Positions 37,679-49,995 of a stretch of DNA of 64,000 nt are shown here, one piece after another. Positions within the stretch are counted from its first letter, which is position 1. Each line of letters begins with the position of its first letter. The DNA comes from Leuctra nigra (Eukaryota > Arthropoda > Insecta > Plecoptera > Leuctridae): assembly GCA_934045905.1 (NCBI GenBank), contig OW203768.1, positions 23,217,060 through 23,281,059 on the forward strand, read 5' to 3'. The position numbers and the translations under genes are program-made. Under the pieces are notes generated by a model. It was not told where the DNA came from, did not search any database, and was given only the letters and a program-made list of their open reading frames with translations.

Positions 37679-38127
37679 ATTAGATTAGATTAGTAGGGTT
37701 TAATGGCGCGTCAACGACGAGGTTATATTGCGCACATTAATTTGTTATTTTAACTTTGTTGATCATAATTGGAGGGCAAGGGGAGGGGTCGACCTAACGG
37801 GCCCGATCCGGAGGAGTCCAGCACTGGTGGGGAGGCCAGGCCGGAATGGGGACGGACCGGGGGGTGTGAGGATTCCGGCCGGCGGAACCCGATTTCAGGG
37901 GGATCACCATCTCGAGGGGGAAGGCCGGCCAGAGGGGATCGCAAATTCAAGGGAGGGCATGGTTAGGCCGACCCTGGCTGCTCTTGGTCTGGGCCTCACC
38001 ACTGATCTGTCCGGCATGGGTAACCCTTACACATGAGCATATGCTCGCCGGCGTAGCTGCAATGGATCATTGGCCAACACAAACCCCACCACCGCGTTAA
38101 GGTGGCAGCCGTCGATGGCCGATGGGG
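37679..38127 (-). mobile_element. GC-rich TCTAA-tailed retroposon, complete copy
   Basis: A 449 bp copy flanked by 'tacacaaatag' (37668-37678 and 38128-38138). It shares the full body with 24648-25095, including the 'gagcatatgctc' palindrome near the head. Tail (TCTAA)n on the minus strand. Confidence 0.9.
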
Positions 38128-38220
38128 TACACAAATAGTGTAGTTTCATTTTTATATACCAAGTGTTGAATGAAATCGAAGCCATTTACTTCCATTTTTG
38201 ATTAATCGCATTTACCATTT

Positions 38221-38920
38221 CGTCGCCTCATAATGTATTTGTTCTATGTCCAATTTTCACTTTTTCTGAGTTATATATTTTATATTTTTTTTCAGAGTTC
38301 ATTTGTTCTATGTCCACAGAGTGTATATCCGAATTCATAATAAATTTTAATAGAGAAGCCGAAAACACTAGGTTTATGTCCACACATACACTTCTTGAAT
38401 ATTCATTTGGTTTAAGTCCATGAAAAACAATGCCGCTTTGTGTTCAAGTGTTCTATGTCCATGGACATAGAACAAATGTAATGGAAATCGACATAGAATC
38501 AATAGAATGGACATAGAAATCGTATCACACTGTATAGCTATATTCTAGAACTCAATTACGTAGAGTGCTATAAATTACGTAGCAAATATAATTTTGTTTG
38601 AATCAAGTCATAATCATGTTCAAGATTCAATTTAACGTGTGAATAATTGGACATAAACCATTATTTTTAACACAAACGTCAAACTCCAAAGATGCAATTG
38701 TTCTATGTCCATTTTTAGGGTGCATTTCTGAGGCCCCATGGGGTATTGCAAACAAATCTTATGTATTAATATGTAATTTATATAGGTATGGATACATAAG
38801 TGCCAAAATTTTAGGATTTAAAAAATATTATACATATGTCTAATCAATTGTCAAACTTCAGCCCTCGTTTTCTCGAAACAGCAATTGTTGGACATAGAAC
38901 AAATACATTATGAGGCGACG
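38221..38920. mobile_element. 700 bp MITE with perfect 33-bp TIRs
   Basis: The termini 38221-38253 and 38888-38920 are exact inverted copies (33 of 33), starting CGTCGCCTCATAATG. ATTT lies on both sides (38217-38220 and 38921-38924). Inside, 'ttctatgtcca' and its reverse occur many times, including a perfect inverted pair near 38450-38470, suggesting multiple transposase-binding sites. No coding capacity. Perfect TIRs suggest recent insertion. The superfamily was not identified. Confidence 0.92.
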
Positions 38921-39384
38921 ATTTCATACAGGGAGACGTGTAGTCTCATTTTTACTAAATGTAATTTTCATTACAGGTTTTCGTCGTCAAAACGGTACGA
39001 AATTTGTCCTCTTTATGGGGGCATTTTATTAACTCTGAAAACAAGAACGGCAAAAAATTGTAATTTACAAGTATTGTAAGATGACATACCATTTTCCGAA
39101 CGCTACAAGGTTGCGGAAGCACATATTTAAAAGCTGCACAAAATGTCCGAATGATATTGAAGTTAGCGATACTTGAATAATCTGATGATGTACAGGAGCA
39201 GGAGGTGGGTCAGATATCCATCCAGGTTAGGAACTATCAACTAAAATAGTCAAACTAATTATTCGATCAGGGAGCTATTATTGAATGCATTTTGTATTCA
39301 AATATTTTTTAACAGAAGAACTCCCCTATACAGCCACCTGCTGCGCCTGCAGTTAGTTGCACAGAGTGAAACTTCGAGATCTTA

Positions 39385-40202
39385 GAGAACAATGAGAGAT
39401 AACAATTATGTCGTCATTCCTGGACAGAATATCTACAGATCAGCAATCGAGATCGACGAAGCTGCCCCACCAATGGACTGCCACCTTGACGCGGTGGTGG
39501 GGCTTAAGGGGCCGCCTCACTTAAGGAGTGTTGGTCCCAACTAAGCGCAGTCCAGGGTCAGCCTAGTCCCATGCCCTCCCCAAATTCGCGGGTCCCTCGG
39601 GCCGGCCTCCCCCCTCGAGATGGTGATCCCCCTGAAATCGGGTCCCACCGGCCCGAAGCTTCCCTCTCCCACCGGTCGGTTCCATTCTGAACTGGCTTTC
39701 CCACCAGTTTCAGACTCCCCCAGATCGGGCCATTTAAGCGACCCCTCCCCATGTCATCCACTTATGATCAGCAAAGTTAAAAGTAAACATTAATGTGCGC
39801 AATATAACCTCGTCGATGACGCGCCGTTAAACGATAATAATCTAATCTAATCCAATCGACGAAGCTGTTGCTCGAGCGCTGTATATGCAACATGATCAAC
39901 ACTCTCTTTATTACAAAATAAATACTGGATTGAAGCGTTTCACTTGCTACGGCCAACATACGAAATACCATCGGTGGATGGATTTGGGGGACAAACGGGT
40001 GCAAAATTCGTCTGAAGAGAAGATGAATAAAGCTCTCTGCATTGCTCTAATGACCAATGGATGGTCCAACATAAATGACGATGGAATTGTTAATTTTGTA
40101 ATTACTACACCTAAACCTGTGTTTTACAAGAGCACGAAACCGGGTATAAATAGAGAAACTGGTCAATTCATTGCAGATGAAATCATCGAGGGCAGGTACT
40201 AG
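39385..40202 (+). pseudogene. hAT-like transposase fragment (DUF659 region), split by a retroposon
   Basis: Upstream, FLDRISTDQQ is followed after the insertion by IDEAVARALYMQ, matching the hAT pattern before DUF659. Further on, MTNGWSNINDDGIVNFVITTPKPVFYKS is the DUF659 core with the first catalytic-region residues. The frame is shifted near the insertion and ends at 40200. The rest of the RNase H-like fold and the dimerisation domain are not seen. Confidence 0.82.
39465..39854 (+). mobile_element. GC-rich TCTAA-tailed retroposon inserted in hAT relic
   Basis: A 390 bp plus-oriented copy flanked by 'atcgacgaagctg' (39452-39464 and 39855-39867). It starts ccccaccaatgg and ends in (TCTAA)n. 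Insertion into a readable coding sequence makes both the boundaries and the duplication unambiguous. Confidence 0.92.
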
Positions 40203-40408
40203 ATACCCCTAGAAATTCAAGAACTTCCCAAAATATTAAATTTTCATATTTTTACACTATATTATTAATTGTTTTGTAATCTTCGTTTTAAACTAACCCA
40301 GGAGCAGATTGACTTGTGGTTATTTTACAATTAATTATTTAGTATCACATCCTCAGCCGAAAAATTGTACATTTGTGAGCGAATAATATGGGGGGACTGG
40401 GGTTATTA

Positions 40409-40685
40409 GATTAGATTAATATGTTTAAACGGCGCGTCAACGACGAGGTTATATGGCGCACATAAATTTTTACTTTTAACTTTGATGAATTAAGTGGAGG
40501 ACATGGTGAGGAGTAGACCTACCGGGCCCGATCCGGGGGAGTCCAGAACTCATGGGAAGGCCAGGGCGGAATAGGGACGGACCGGGAGGGCGTGAGGGTT
40601 CGGAGCCGGCGAGACTTGATTTCAGGGGCATCACCACTCGCCGGCTTAGATGCAGTGGATCATTGGCCAACACAAACCCTACCAC
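40409..40685 (-). mobile_element. GC-rich retroposon, internally deleted copy
   Basis: Shares the (TCTAA)n end, the 'acggcgcgtcaacgacgagg' block and the 'ggccaacacaaacc' block, with the middle collapsed near 40640. No clear target duplication. Confidence 0.7.
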
Positions 40686-40689
40686 AAGC

Positions 40690-42235
40690 GTTTGAATTTG
40701 CTGTGGCTGAGACTGAGGAATACCAAAGTCGCTGCTGAGGATGCGGCAACGGATACTTCTCCCTGCGCCTACTGTGGAGAACGCTCCTGAGATTCGCATG
40801 ACAGGACTGGATCCGTTACACAAACGCCTTCTGTGGATGTACAAATACTGTACAGATTATGAAAATGGTGCTAAGTATTACGTTTGTGATCATGCAGATG
40901 TATTATTGCATCTCGGGAAATAATCACTAAAATTATTAAAACATATGTATTCATTGAATTGGATTAAATTGTCCACTTATTATTATTTTGGAATATTGTG
41001 AAGGTGCGCCAAAATCTAAGGTCATTTAGCACATATCTTCAGTATTACATGAAAATAAAAAATGTTTATACAATATTATAAACTTTTTAAAACTTGAAGA
41101 CCTTGTCTATTTCCTCAGGCGCGCCTGAGCACTTATTATTGTACGTCTATTAAAAGAGTTGTGGCTTCATTGGTAGTCAGATCTATTCATGAATATCATT
41201 TCCAATAACACTCTTGCCCATAGCCTGGCTACTCTGGCCCCATGCATGGGGAAAGAGAACCCACTTCCCATTTTCTGTTAAAATGCTTGTTTTATTTCTT
41301 TATTATTGTTCAAATGGAATTTTTTTTAGAACACTTTAGTTACTATTACTTTTAATTGAAACGGATTAATTTTAATTGATTTTAACATTTCCTGCGTTCA
41401 CTGGACGAAGTAAGGGGGTAGAGATGCCCCGTGTGTCTAAGTGACCTTGCAGGGGTGTGGGGTCATGGAGGGGACGTGGGATTAGGCCCCCAAGCCCCCT
41501 CCAAAACTTTTCAACACGATTTGAAAATCGAGCTGAGTCGAGAAACGAATCGAATCAAGAATCGAATCAAGTCTTTATCGAGCCGTTATGAGATCACCTT
41601 GCCCAGCCTACACCAAATAATTCAGTTTACAATCATCAAGTTTATTTTATGTTATGTTATGTTATAGGTTAAGTAACTTAAGTTTTTACTCTTCCACAGT
41701 AACTGTTCTTAGTGCATATTTCCATGGTACGAAGTATATACCACGTCGCCCTGCCCCTCCATCTACTACTGCTCGCTCATTCCTCTTAAGAATCCAACTA
41801 CATCTTCAACTATGATATGATTCATGTACATCAAGTGGTTTACACTTGACCAGCGAAGAGTTATTTAAACAGATTGCACGGTGTGACTTCATTATTAAAT
41901 GTGTAATTTACTGGAATGAACGACTTGGTAAATGTGTATTTCGAGGCCGGAAAAGAGAATGTGTCCCGGCGTTGACGCATACAAAAACACTTTCCCTATA
42001 AAACAAGTAAAATACGAATTTTAATGTTTAATCTTTCATGAACAATGGAATATTAAATGGGTTTCATTGATCTAACATAAGCATAAATAGGAACATGGCA
42101 TTAGAATATTCCAATCCCCGCACGCATGTAGTGCATTATAGCCAGCCCATTGGCAATCCTTAAGAAGTGTGAAAGATAATTAAACCGCTGGCACATGTAG
42201 TCAACAATTAATTTCTTTCCGGTGTGTTTATACCG
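40690..42235. other. Unassigned stretch
   Basis: No gene recognised. The ORF at 40741-40923 (MRQRILLPAPT...) is modestly protein-like but matches no family I know. The remainder is AT-rich. Confidence 0.35.
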
Positions 42236-42239
42236 CAAA

Positions 42240-42440
42240 GATGAAGCTGCGGCAATTAGTACACCAGTTTATAAGAAAGGAAGTAAAGACGAATGTTATA
42301 TTCTTGCTTTTATCATTTGCCAAGATCCTCGAGAAAATTATGAACCAGAGACCGATTGATGGAAACCTGCAAAATGATTTCTCAAGACCAGCACGGCTTC
42401 AGAAACGATTGTTCCACGACTACTGCTATATTTAAATGAT
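42240..42440 (+). pseudogene. Short LINE RT fragment
   Basis: In shifting frames it reads TPVYKKGSKDE, AKILEKIMNQR and QDQHGFRNDCSTTTAIF, the consecutive RT motifs of non-LTR elements. At least two frameshifts occur within 200 bp, so the copy is old. Confidence 0.72.
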
Positions 42441-43876
42441 GATAAAAGTTCGACGTCGAAAGTGAAGTAATTTTGTGGACAATTAAAATGCATTTTTGTT
42501 TCACAAAAGGAGATCATAGGGACCCAGGGGGCACCGGTCCGGGGAGTTTATAACAGGTGGGAAGGCCAGGCACTAATTTCGATTCAAGAAACCAACTAGA
42601 CCTTATCTTTAACGATGATATATTTCATGCGCCCATGATTCCGCAAAGAGTTTGATGTCGCCACCCGTTATATTTAACACCTTGCACTGTGTGATACGTC
42701 ATTATTGAATCGTATCGACTCTGAAACGTTCCCGTGCTGAACTATGCAGTGAGTTGCTTCCAACTTCCACGTACAGCTAACTGAGAACCGATTCCCATCG
42801 GTGAGTGAAGAATTTATAATACATTATTTATGATGATGCTTCACCTACAATGATAGTACAATGATAGATGATAGGCGCGGGCGAGGGCATCCGCACATAC
42901 AGGCGCAGGACATGATCATAGATGATGAGGTGAGGTTGCCAAATTGTTTTTAACAAGACTCTTGCTTCTTGGTTTACTTTTAAATCAGTGGTACTCAACC
43001 TGCGGCCCGTGGGACTTATTTTTGTGGCCCCCAGTTGATACCTACTTCAAATACCTACTTATTCAAAAAAATGTGTCCGAAAATAATAAATATTATTACA
43101 AAAATAATCTCGTGTCATTTGGGATACATTTTAAGATGTTGTCATGTGAGGATCCACGCATCAGGCTGAAAATGCGACGAAAGCTTCTTAAAATGTAGCT
43201 GCACAGTTTAAAATTTTGCAAAACTTGAGAAAATTTTGAAGTTCAACCTCATAATGGAGTAAATCTGTGCATTTTTGCATCTCTTTATCAAATTTTTTGT
43301 ATATATGGGGGTGATATCTGGGGGTGTCAAGATGAAAAGTGGGGGGTTCATTGACCCCCCACCCCCCCCCCCCTTCCTACGCGCCTGCATATATTATATC
43401 ATAAGCTTTAGCATTTTTAAAAGAATTAAATGGAATAAAGAATAACAAAGTTTATGTTAATAAAGATTTTGAAATTAACTTCACAACGAATAAATAATGG
43501 ATAAGTATATAAACGATATATATATAGTATATATATAACGATATACGATAAGTATATATATATACTTAGGCCCGGTCTTTCAATAGTCTGTTTACTTCTC
43601 AATTAGTTGTTACTTGTTAACAGTTAGTTAGTACTTAGCTCAGTCCTTCAATAGATGATTACAGTCAAAAGTCTGCTAAAACCACCTTAACTAATGCTTA
43701 GCCTAATCACTCGAATTCTCTTGATCAAATTGCAAATTGAGTGATTAGCAAATTACTTCCAAGTTGAAAGTGAAAGAAAATACACCAGTAAAGAAAATTT
43801 ACTTGTTCCTAGTGAGTAATTATTAGATAAAATAAGTGGCACACATTACTATAAAGTTGGTGCAAGTTGTAATGTA

Positions 43877-43926
43877 ATTGAGCGAGCGTAGCGAGCGTCA
43901 CTACGGTACTCTTATGGCACTTTCTC

Positions 43927-43957
<31 letters not shown>

Positions 43958-44802
43958 TTTTTTTTTTTGCCTGCACTGCCCAGATCAAACCGCACAACCA
44001 ATCGATCTGAAATTTTGCACACGTACTAACGTAATTTATGCGGTCCCTGGGATCATTTCTGAACGGGATCCTGTGATTGGTTCAAATTTTATAAAAATTA
44101 TCTTTCGATTGGTTGTATCGATCAATTTGAAATTTTGAGAAGTCATTACGACCAACATTTTGCCCAATCGAACAAAATTTCATCCAAATCCTCCCATTGG
44201 TTTAAATTAAAAAAAAATATTTCACGTGTCTTTTGAAATTTAAACTAGAACCGTATGACCGATCAACTTAAAACTTTGCATGGTCATTAAGACCAACATT
44301 ATCTGTATTTTTTACTACTTTCAGACTAATCTGTGTTTAAATCCAAAAGTAATTGACATTTTAATGACATTTTGCGTGTTAGCTGTCAAATTCTCGAAAA
44401 TGTTGATCACGGCTACTTCGACTCTTCAGTTCTAATCCAAGGTAGTTGAGCAAAAACTTTTAAACGCATATGAAACTAATAATGACCGTTCAACAGATCG
44501 ATCTGATATTGTGTACACACACTAATATCATATGAGTGGTCCCAGGTATAACTTTTGAAAGAGATTCTGTGATTGTTTAATATTTACTGGGAACGTAGTT
44601 CAATTATAAAGGTTCAAACGATCAACTTAAAACTTTGCATGATTATTGGGACTAATATTTGAGTGATATTTGGAGATTTTTAAACAAGTCTGTGAAAAAT
44701 ATTGGCTTTTAATGATATTTTCGATAGACGCAGAATTTCGGTTCGAGGTGTTGCGCAAATCCGTGCTCGCTCATCAACGCGTTTCACAGAGCGTTTTCCT
44801 AG
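43877..44802 (-). mobile_element. AT-rich interspersed element, full-length copy
   Basis: 926 bp from 'attgagcgagcgtagcgagc' to 'gagcgttttcctag', with TA on both sides (43875-43876 and 44803-44804). The termini are the inverse of the copy at 28428-30036. A T tract lies at about 43941-43968. No coding frame. Confidence 0.82.
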
Positions 44803-44846
44803 TATTTATATTATAACATGTAGATTTAAGAGTAGGTATAGATAGA

Positions 44847-45298
44847 ATGAATCAGGATATAGGTTATGTTGGCTTGGCTAATGCTGCTTACTTGTCCGAT
44901 TCATCAGATGACGACGCTGATGAAGTTTTGGAAAATGTCGTGGACTATCTTAATAGACCAAGGAGACCAAGAACCGTGAAGCATAGGCCAGACCATTTCA
45001 ACGAATGGAATATGTACGAGTTTTTTGTACGATTCAGGCTTACGAAGCCTTCTGTGCTGACGTTACTGGCACAGATTCAGAATCAATTGAAATCATAAAC
45101 AGAACGGTGAGCACAATCTACGTATAGGTAAAGGGTATTAGTGCCCATTGTTGGAATACACATAGGATATATGTAGTTATACCTACATACAGAGTTATGG
45201 GTACATTTGAGATTATAAATATCAAATGGTTTCTGCATTACAGAAACCAGGCAGTGTCTCCGATGAACCAGCTACTGATGATTCTGCGGTTTTATGCT
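44847..45298 (+). pseudogene. PIF/Harbinger transposase N-terminal fragment
   Basis: Exon-like 44847-45106 encodes FNEWNMYEFFVRFRLTKPSVL, the N-terminal signature of Harbinger (HARBI1-like) nucleases. It splices (GT at 45107, AG at 45242-45243) to 45244-45298 reading NQAVSPMNQLLMILRFYA, the next conserved block. One in-frame TAA lies just before the junction. The second exon is cut by a GC-rich retroposon fragment. The DDE core is missing. Confidence 0.8.
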
Positions 45299-45465
45299 CA
45301 CCATCTCGAGGGGGAGGGGCCGGCCCGAAGGAACCTCAAATTCAAGGGAGATGGTTAGGTCGACCCAGGCTGCTCTTTGTCTGGACCTCACCACTGACCT
45401 GTCCGGCATGGGTAGCCCTTACACATGAGCATATGCTCGCCGGCCTAGCTGCAATGGATCATTCG
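45299..45465 (-). mobile_element. GC-rich retroposon fragment
   Basis: Carries the 'accatctcgagggg' block through 'gagcatatgctcgccggc' and 'gcaatggatcatt'. Both ends are truncated. It separates the Harbinger relic from the BEL gag. Confidence 0.75.
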
Positions 45466-46252
45466 TCTTGCCCGGGGCGCCATGTTCGGGCGACATGTCT
45501 CAATGGCCCGACTTCTATGCCTTGTTCGCGTCACTGGTCCATGAAAATAAAACTCTAACGAATGTTCAGCGATTTCATTACTTGAGGTCATCGCTAAAGG
45601 ATGCTGCTCTTGCTACTATCGGAGGTTTTCAGATTTCAGATGAAAACTACTCGCTCGCATACAAAGCTCTGACCGGTCGCTACCAGAACAAACGTCTTTT
45701 AGCTTCGTTATATATACAGCAAGTGTTGGATTTCACTCCACTGAAATCCACCAGTCATGCAAAGTTGCAACATTACCTGCAAATACGTCATCGCAACTGC
45801 ATGGATGCACTAAAAGCGTTATCCCTTCCTAATTTAGATGACTTTCTGCTACTCTCGCTTAGTCTAATTTAGACCCGCAAACGAGAAAGAGCTTTGAAGA
45901 TAAGTATACTTTTTCATCCATTCCCACGTACACGCAGCTCATCGCCTTTCTCGACGACACCTTTAGGACTTTAGAGTTGTGCTCAGTTGGAAAAGCAGGA
46001 CCCAGCTCCGTGAAGCAGCCATATAGCACGCCGTCGACGAAGAAGGTCCTGTCTCGGCTCATCTCGGAGCCGCCGAGGCAAGAGGCACGTCCACGTCAGC
46101 AGACGTCCAGCTCATCGCGTCCGACGCCCAGCTCATCGCGTCCGATGTCCGGCGCCTGCCCGATCTGCAAGGGAGCTCATGCGCTTCACAGGTGCGATGC
46201 ATTCAATCAAATGTCGCTGCCAAACAAGTACACGGAGTTGAAGCGAATGTAG
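45466..46252 (+). pseudogene. BEL/Pao retrotransposon gag relic
   Basis: 45468-45872 encodes WPDFYALFASLVHENKTL, then RFHYLRSSLKDAALATIGGF and YQNKRLLASLY, the DUF1759 gag pattern of BEL/Pao elements. After a frameshift near 45865, LDPQTRKSFEDKY continues. 45977-46252 supplies a Ser/Pro linker and the zinc-knuckle-like CPICKGAHALHRCDAF. The pol region and LTRs were not found. Confidence 0.82.
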
Positions 46253-46454
46253 CTATGAATTCACTCTATTCTTGCAACTTGTGTAAGTACAAGGGTGCCT
46301 CAAACCGCAAACTTGCAAATCATAAGAGGCGTCATGCATAGAAGAATCATCAATGCAGCCATTGTGTCTACAGTACAAGCAGGAAGCAGGATCTTATACT
46401 CCACCAGCGAATACGCATTATTATACCAGTCTTTCATCCGCAAATTTCAAATTG

Positions 46455-46640
46455 CAAATTCGCAAATTCAGGGAGGACATGGGTAGGTCGACCCTGGCTG
46501 CTCTTTGTCTGGGCCTCACCACTGACTTGTCCGGCATGGGAAGCCCTTGCACATGAGAATATGCTCGCCGGCTTAGCTGCAGTGGATCATTGGCCAACAC
46601 AAACCCCACCACCGCGCTAAGGTGACAGCCGTCGGGGGGA
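46455..46640 (-). mobile_element. GC-rich retroposon fragment
   Basis: Contains 'ctcgccggcttagctgcagt' and 'acaaaccccaccaccgcg', the head-proximal half of the family. The tail side is lost. Confidence 0.75.
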
Positions 46641-46689
46641 CTAATGAATTTAAATTTCTACTCATAAATTCCTGGGCGTAGTCCACAGC

Positions 46690-47190
46690 ATGCCATTCAT
46701 TACCCGAGTAAAAACATTGCAATTTAATAATACGTTTTTGAACATTCTCCAAACTTCTTATATTTGTGATATGATGCGGATTCTATACCACGCTGGCTTA
46801 TTCCAGCTGAGGCCTGACACTGATGAATGCAATAATTCATTCGTGGACACACTAAAAAACTTAAAACAATTACGCTTCAGCAAACCTACCAATCTTTACG
46901 CCTTAGACGTAATGAATGGGAAATACTTATTAAATTAATATAATCAAAATGTATAACATGCCTCCTTTTGTTTTTCCTTTTGTTTTTGTTTCATAGTTTA
47001 TAAACACTGAAAAGAAAAAAGTTTTGAAGCTCGCCTCAACTAAGTGGCTTTAAATGCACAATAGTGTCGTGCGAGTCCTGGAAATGTGGATGGAATTGAA
47101 GTTATACTAGAAGTACCTGTCGCTGAAGACAAATTGACCAGCGCGGAGCGCATTTTACAAGAACTGAATAACTTGTTAACTTGCTAAGCA
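46690..47190 (+). other. Unrecognised coding-like segments
   Basis: The ORF at 46690-46938 (MPFITRVKTLQ...) and a frame at about 47070-47186 ending SAERILQELNNLLTC look protein-like. They match no family I recognise and could be relics of one broken gene. Confidence 0.3.
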
Positions 47191-48767
47191 TATCTCTTGT
47201 TTCTGAAATACGCATTGGACTATTAAACAACTTCTACGCACTATTTCAATCAAGAAAAGTCAATCAAGATCAAGGCTTAGTGCACATGCCATGCTATTAA
47301 TCAACAAGGACATGGTACAAAAGATCAGTGATTTTAACTCGCTTACAATTGACAATTCGTGTCACTGAAAGACCGCCACATGGATTTTGTTTACAAATAA
47401 TAATCGGAGTATATTTAAGGTAAATATATTCGAATCAGTGTTGTGCCCCACCACAATATTAGGTCACGAGCCGCCACTGTGAATAACTTGGATACACAAG
47501 CTTTCGCAATCAAGAAAATTTCTAATCCACCAATTTACTGCAAATTCGCGCAAACTTTTCTTCCAAATTTGCCAAAAGTTTGTACAGAATGAATCTATGA
47601 ACACGAACGTAAACATGTCCGACACATCGAACTTCTTGCCGCTGGAACACGTCTACTTCAGACCAGTGCAATGACCTATTAATAAAGTATTAATAGGTCG
47701 TTGGACTCGAGTGTCAAGAATTGTTTACTCAAAAAGGAATGTCGGATCATTTGGTTCAAGATTTTCGCCTCCACTGTTTAGAGTTAACGTTGTGGCGGGA
47801 AAGGAGTTTGGGGGGGGGGGGGGGGGGATTAAAATTCCTTGACCCTGCTCAATCACTGTTCTTGACAAATGATCGTTTGCCAGACCTTCCATTTTATCAG
47901 CGAATTTCAATAAAATCGTTGATAGAAACAAACTGTCTTTGGAGTGGAGGAATCTACCTCACTTCTACTACGAGGTAGAGAAGGATCATCTGAAATTACT
48001 GCCAATGATGAAATGTGGTGCGAAATATCCAACGCAGGAATTTCACGGACACCCGAAAATTGTCCAACTCCTTGGAATCCTGTCAAAGCTTACCTTAAGA
48101 GGGAGAGTAGACGACAAAACGGCAAAATCCATGTGAACAAAACTAATAATTTAAGGCACTTCTAGTTCATTTATCATTACCAAACTAGCAGATGACCTTG
48201 AGAATAAACTAATCTTTCACCTGATTAAATTCTTATGGTGATGAAAAATTTGGGGATTGAGAAAAACAATTTTTTTAGGTTTCTTTGGAAGTATTTATCG
48301 GAATTTCACCATTTTTTCACATAATTTGCATCCAGTTGTCATGAAAAGGGTGTGATGTTTTGAAAGTATTTGCATATGTACTTTGCCGTTTATATATAAA
48401 AATGTAATTTGTTTTTAAATTCAGCGCACATTACAATTTCTTTACTTGCCTAAAATAAGGGGTAAAAACTAGTAGTTTTGCTCGAAATATATCATCCGTC
48501 CTGGCCGAGGTAGAACAGGTAGATTGACGAGGGTCAAGTATGGACAATGGCTAAAGGGGCTTTATTGTTCTCTCAACACAGTGCATCTCTAGTTCAAGTT
48601 GCTAGCTTCCTGAGTCGCCGTCCACATCCTGGCGATTTAAAAAGAATGTTGTCCAGAGAATATACCTACATAATATGAAGTTAGCCTGATATCAACATGA
48701 TAATTTTGACAAAATATTGTTCTCGTGGAAGGAATATTTTCCATAGTATAGTAGGTAATGACTATAA

Positions 48768-48923
48768 GGCCCGGTATAACCAAAGTTAAATTGTGCCGGA
48801 TTAACTAACTTTTGGATTAAATTCAACTGTTTCAATCTTTTTGAGGTATCTGATTGGCTGTGCCGCCAATTTAGTCCAAAATTTAGTTAATCCGGCTCAG
48901 ATTAACTTTGGTAATACCGGCCC
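48768..48923. mobile_element. Harbinger-type MITE
   Basis: 156 bp with TIRs GGCCCGGTATAACCAAAGTT and, inverted at the right end, GGGCCGGTATTACCAAAGTT, flanked by TAA on both sides (48765-48767 and 48924-48926). Three-base TAA duplications and GG-C starts fit PIF/Harbinger MITEs. A lone matching end occurs at about 13358-13372. Confidence 0.85.
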
Positions 48924-49059
48924 TAATTAGATTAAAAATTGCAGACCAACTTTCTTGCTTCCTTTTATCAAACACATTTTAAATATTTATTTGCAAAAAT
49001 GTGTATAATTTTTCCAAAAAGAATTAAAAAATTAAAAAAAATTAAAAAAGAATTAAGTT

Positions 49060-49827
49060 TTGTCGAGAGAAGAAGAAGTTTCTGACAAGAATGAGATGGA
49101 CATCGGGGAGGAGACGTTGGGCGAGAATGCAGTTCAAGAGGAGAAAGGTGTTGAAAAACTTAGTTCGGGCTATGCTGTTCTTCCCTATGTGCATAAATGT
49201 ACTGACGAGATAAGTAGAGTGCTCCGTCGACACGGGATTACTACTGTTTTCAATACTAACAGGAAACTTAACACGTACATGAGATCAATTCATGAGAATG
49301 AACCATTAAAATCATCGAATGGGGTTTACGAAGTTCCTTGTGAGTGTGGGAAGGTGTACATAGGGGAGACGGGGCGAAAATTCTCAGTGAGATTGAAGGA
49401 ACATATGAGTCATGTCCGTCTTGGGAAAGAGGCCCTGAAACAGAGGGATGACAGAGGGGAAGAGGATGTCAAGAGGCACAAACGTCTCTCGGCAGTAGCT
49501 GAACATGCTCTGGAATATGACCATAATATCCTTTTTGAAAAAACTGCAATTTTGGCCAAGGGATTGATTGGTTGGCCCCGCATGGTTAGAGAAGCGATTG
49601 AAATTAGGAAGAACTCAAACAACTTCAACAGAGATGCAAGTTTCGGTCTCAGTCGTGCTTGGGACCCTTTGTTCCTCAAGACGGTTGCGAAGATTGATAA
49701 AATTGAAGAAACTACAGAAGAAGAAGAAGAAGAAGAAGAAGAAGCAGAAGAAGAAGAAGAGAAAACAGAAAAAGATACATCAAAGCAAGGTTCTTTGTGG
49801 GAGGGTCGTCTTCGAACTAGAAAATAG
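49060..49827 (+). pseudogene. Truncated PLE ORF inside the left pLTR
   Basis: 255 codons equal to the C-terminal part of the main ORF, including the GIY-YIG nuclease and the Glu-rich tail but no RT. It is a structural consequence of the pLTR and not an independent gene. Confidence 0.85.
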
Positions 49828-49930
49828 ATTTATTGACCGTGATTTTTATAGCCTCTAGAAAATTGTTTTAGTACTTTGTTTGAAATGTTTAATTGTTTTA
49901 TATGATTTGGTTTTTTTAAAGTTAAGTTTT

Positions 49931-49990
49931 GTCCTGAAGAAGGTCCAAACATATGGACCGAAACTGTTGACATTACCTAAAAATAAACTA
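49931..49990 (+). ncRNA. Hammerhead ribozyme core, PLE A left pLTR
   Basis: CTGAAGA (49934-49940), stem II GGTCC/GGACC with an 8-nt loop, then GAAAC (49960-49964). It lies ~30 nt upstream of the ORF start. PLEs are known to carry minimal hammerhead motifs here. Stems I and III were not fully resolved by eye. Confidence 0.75.
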
Positions 49991-49995
49991 ACAGG

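Noticed and set aside
47720..48165. Overlapping ORFs near 47.7-48.2 kb
   Set aside because: Interrupted by poly-G, frames change, and no recognisable motif.
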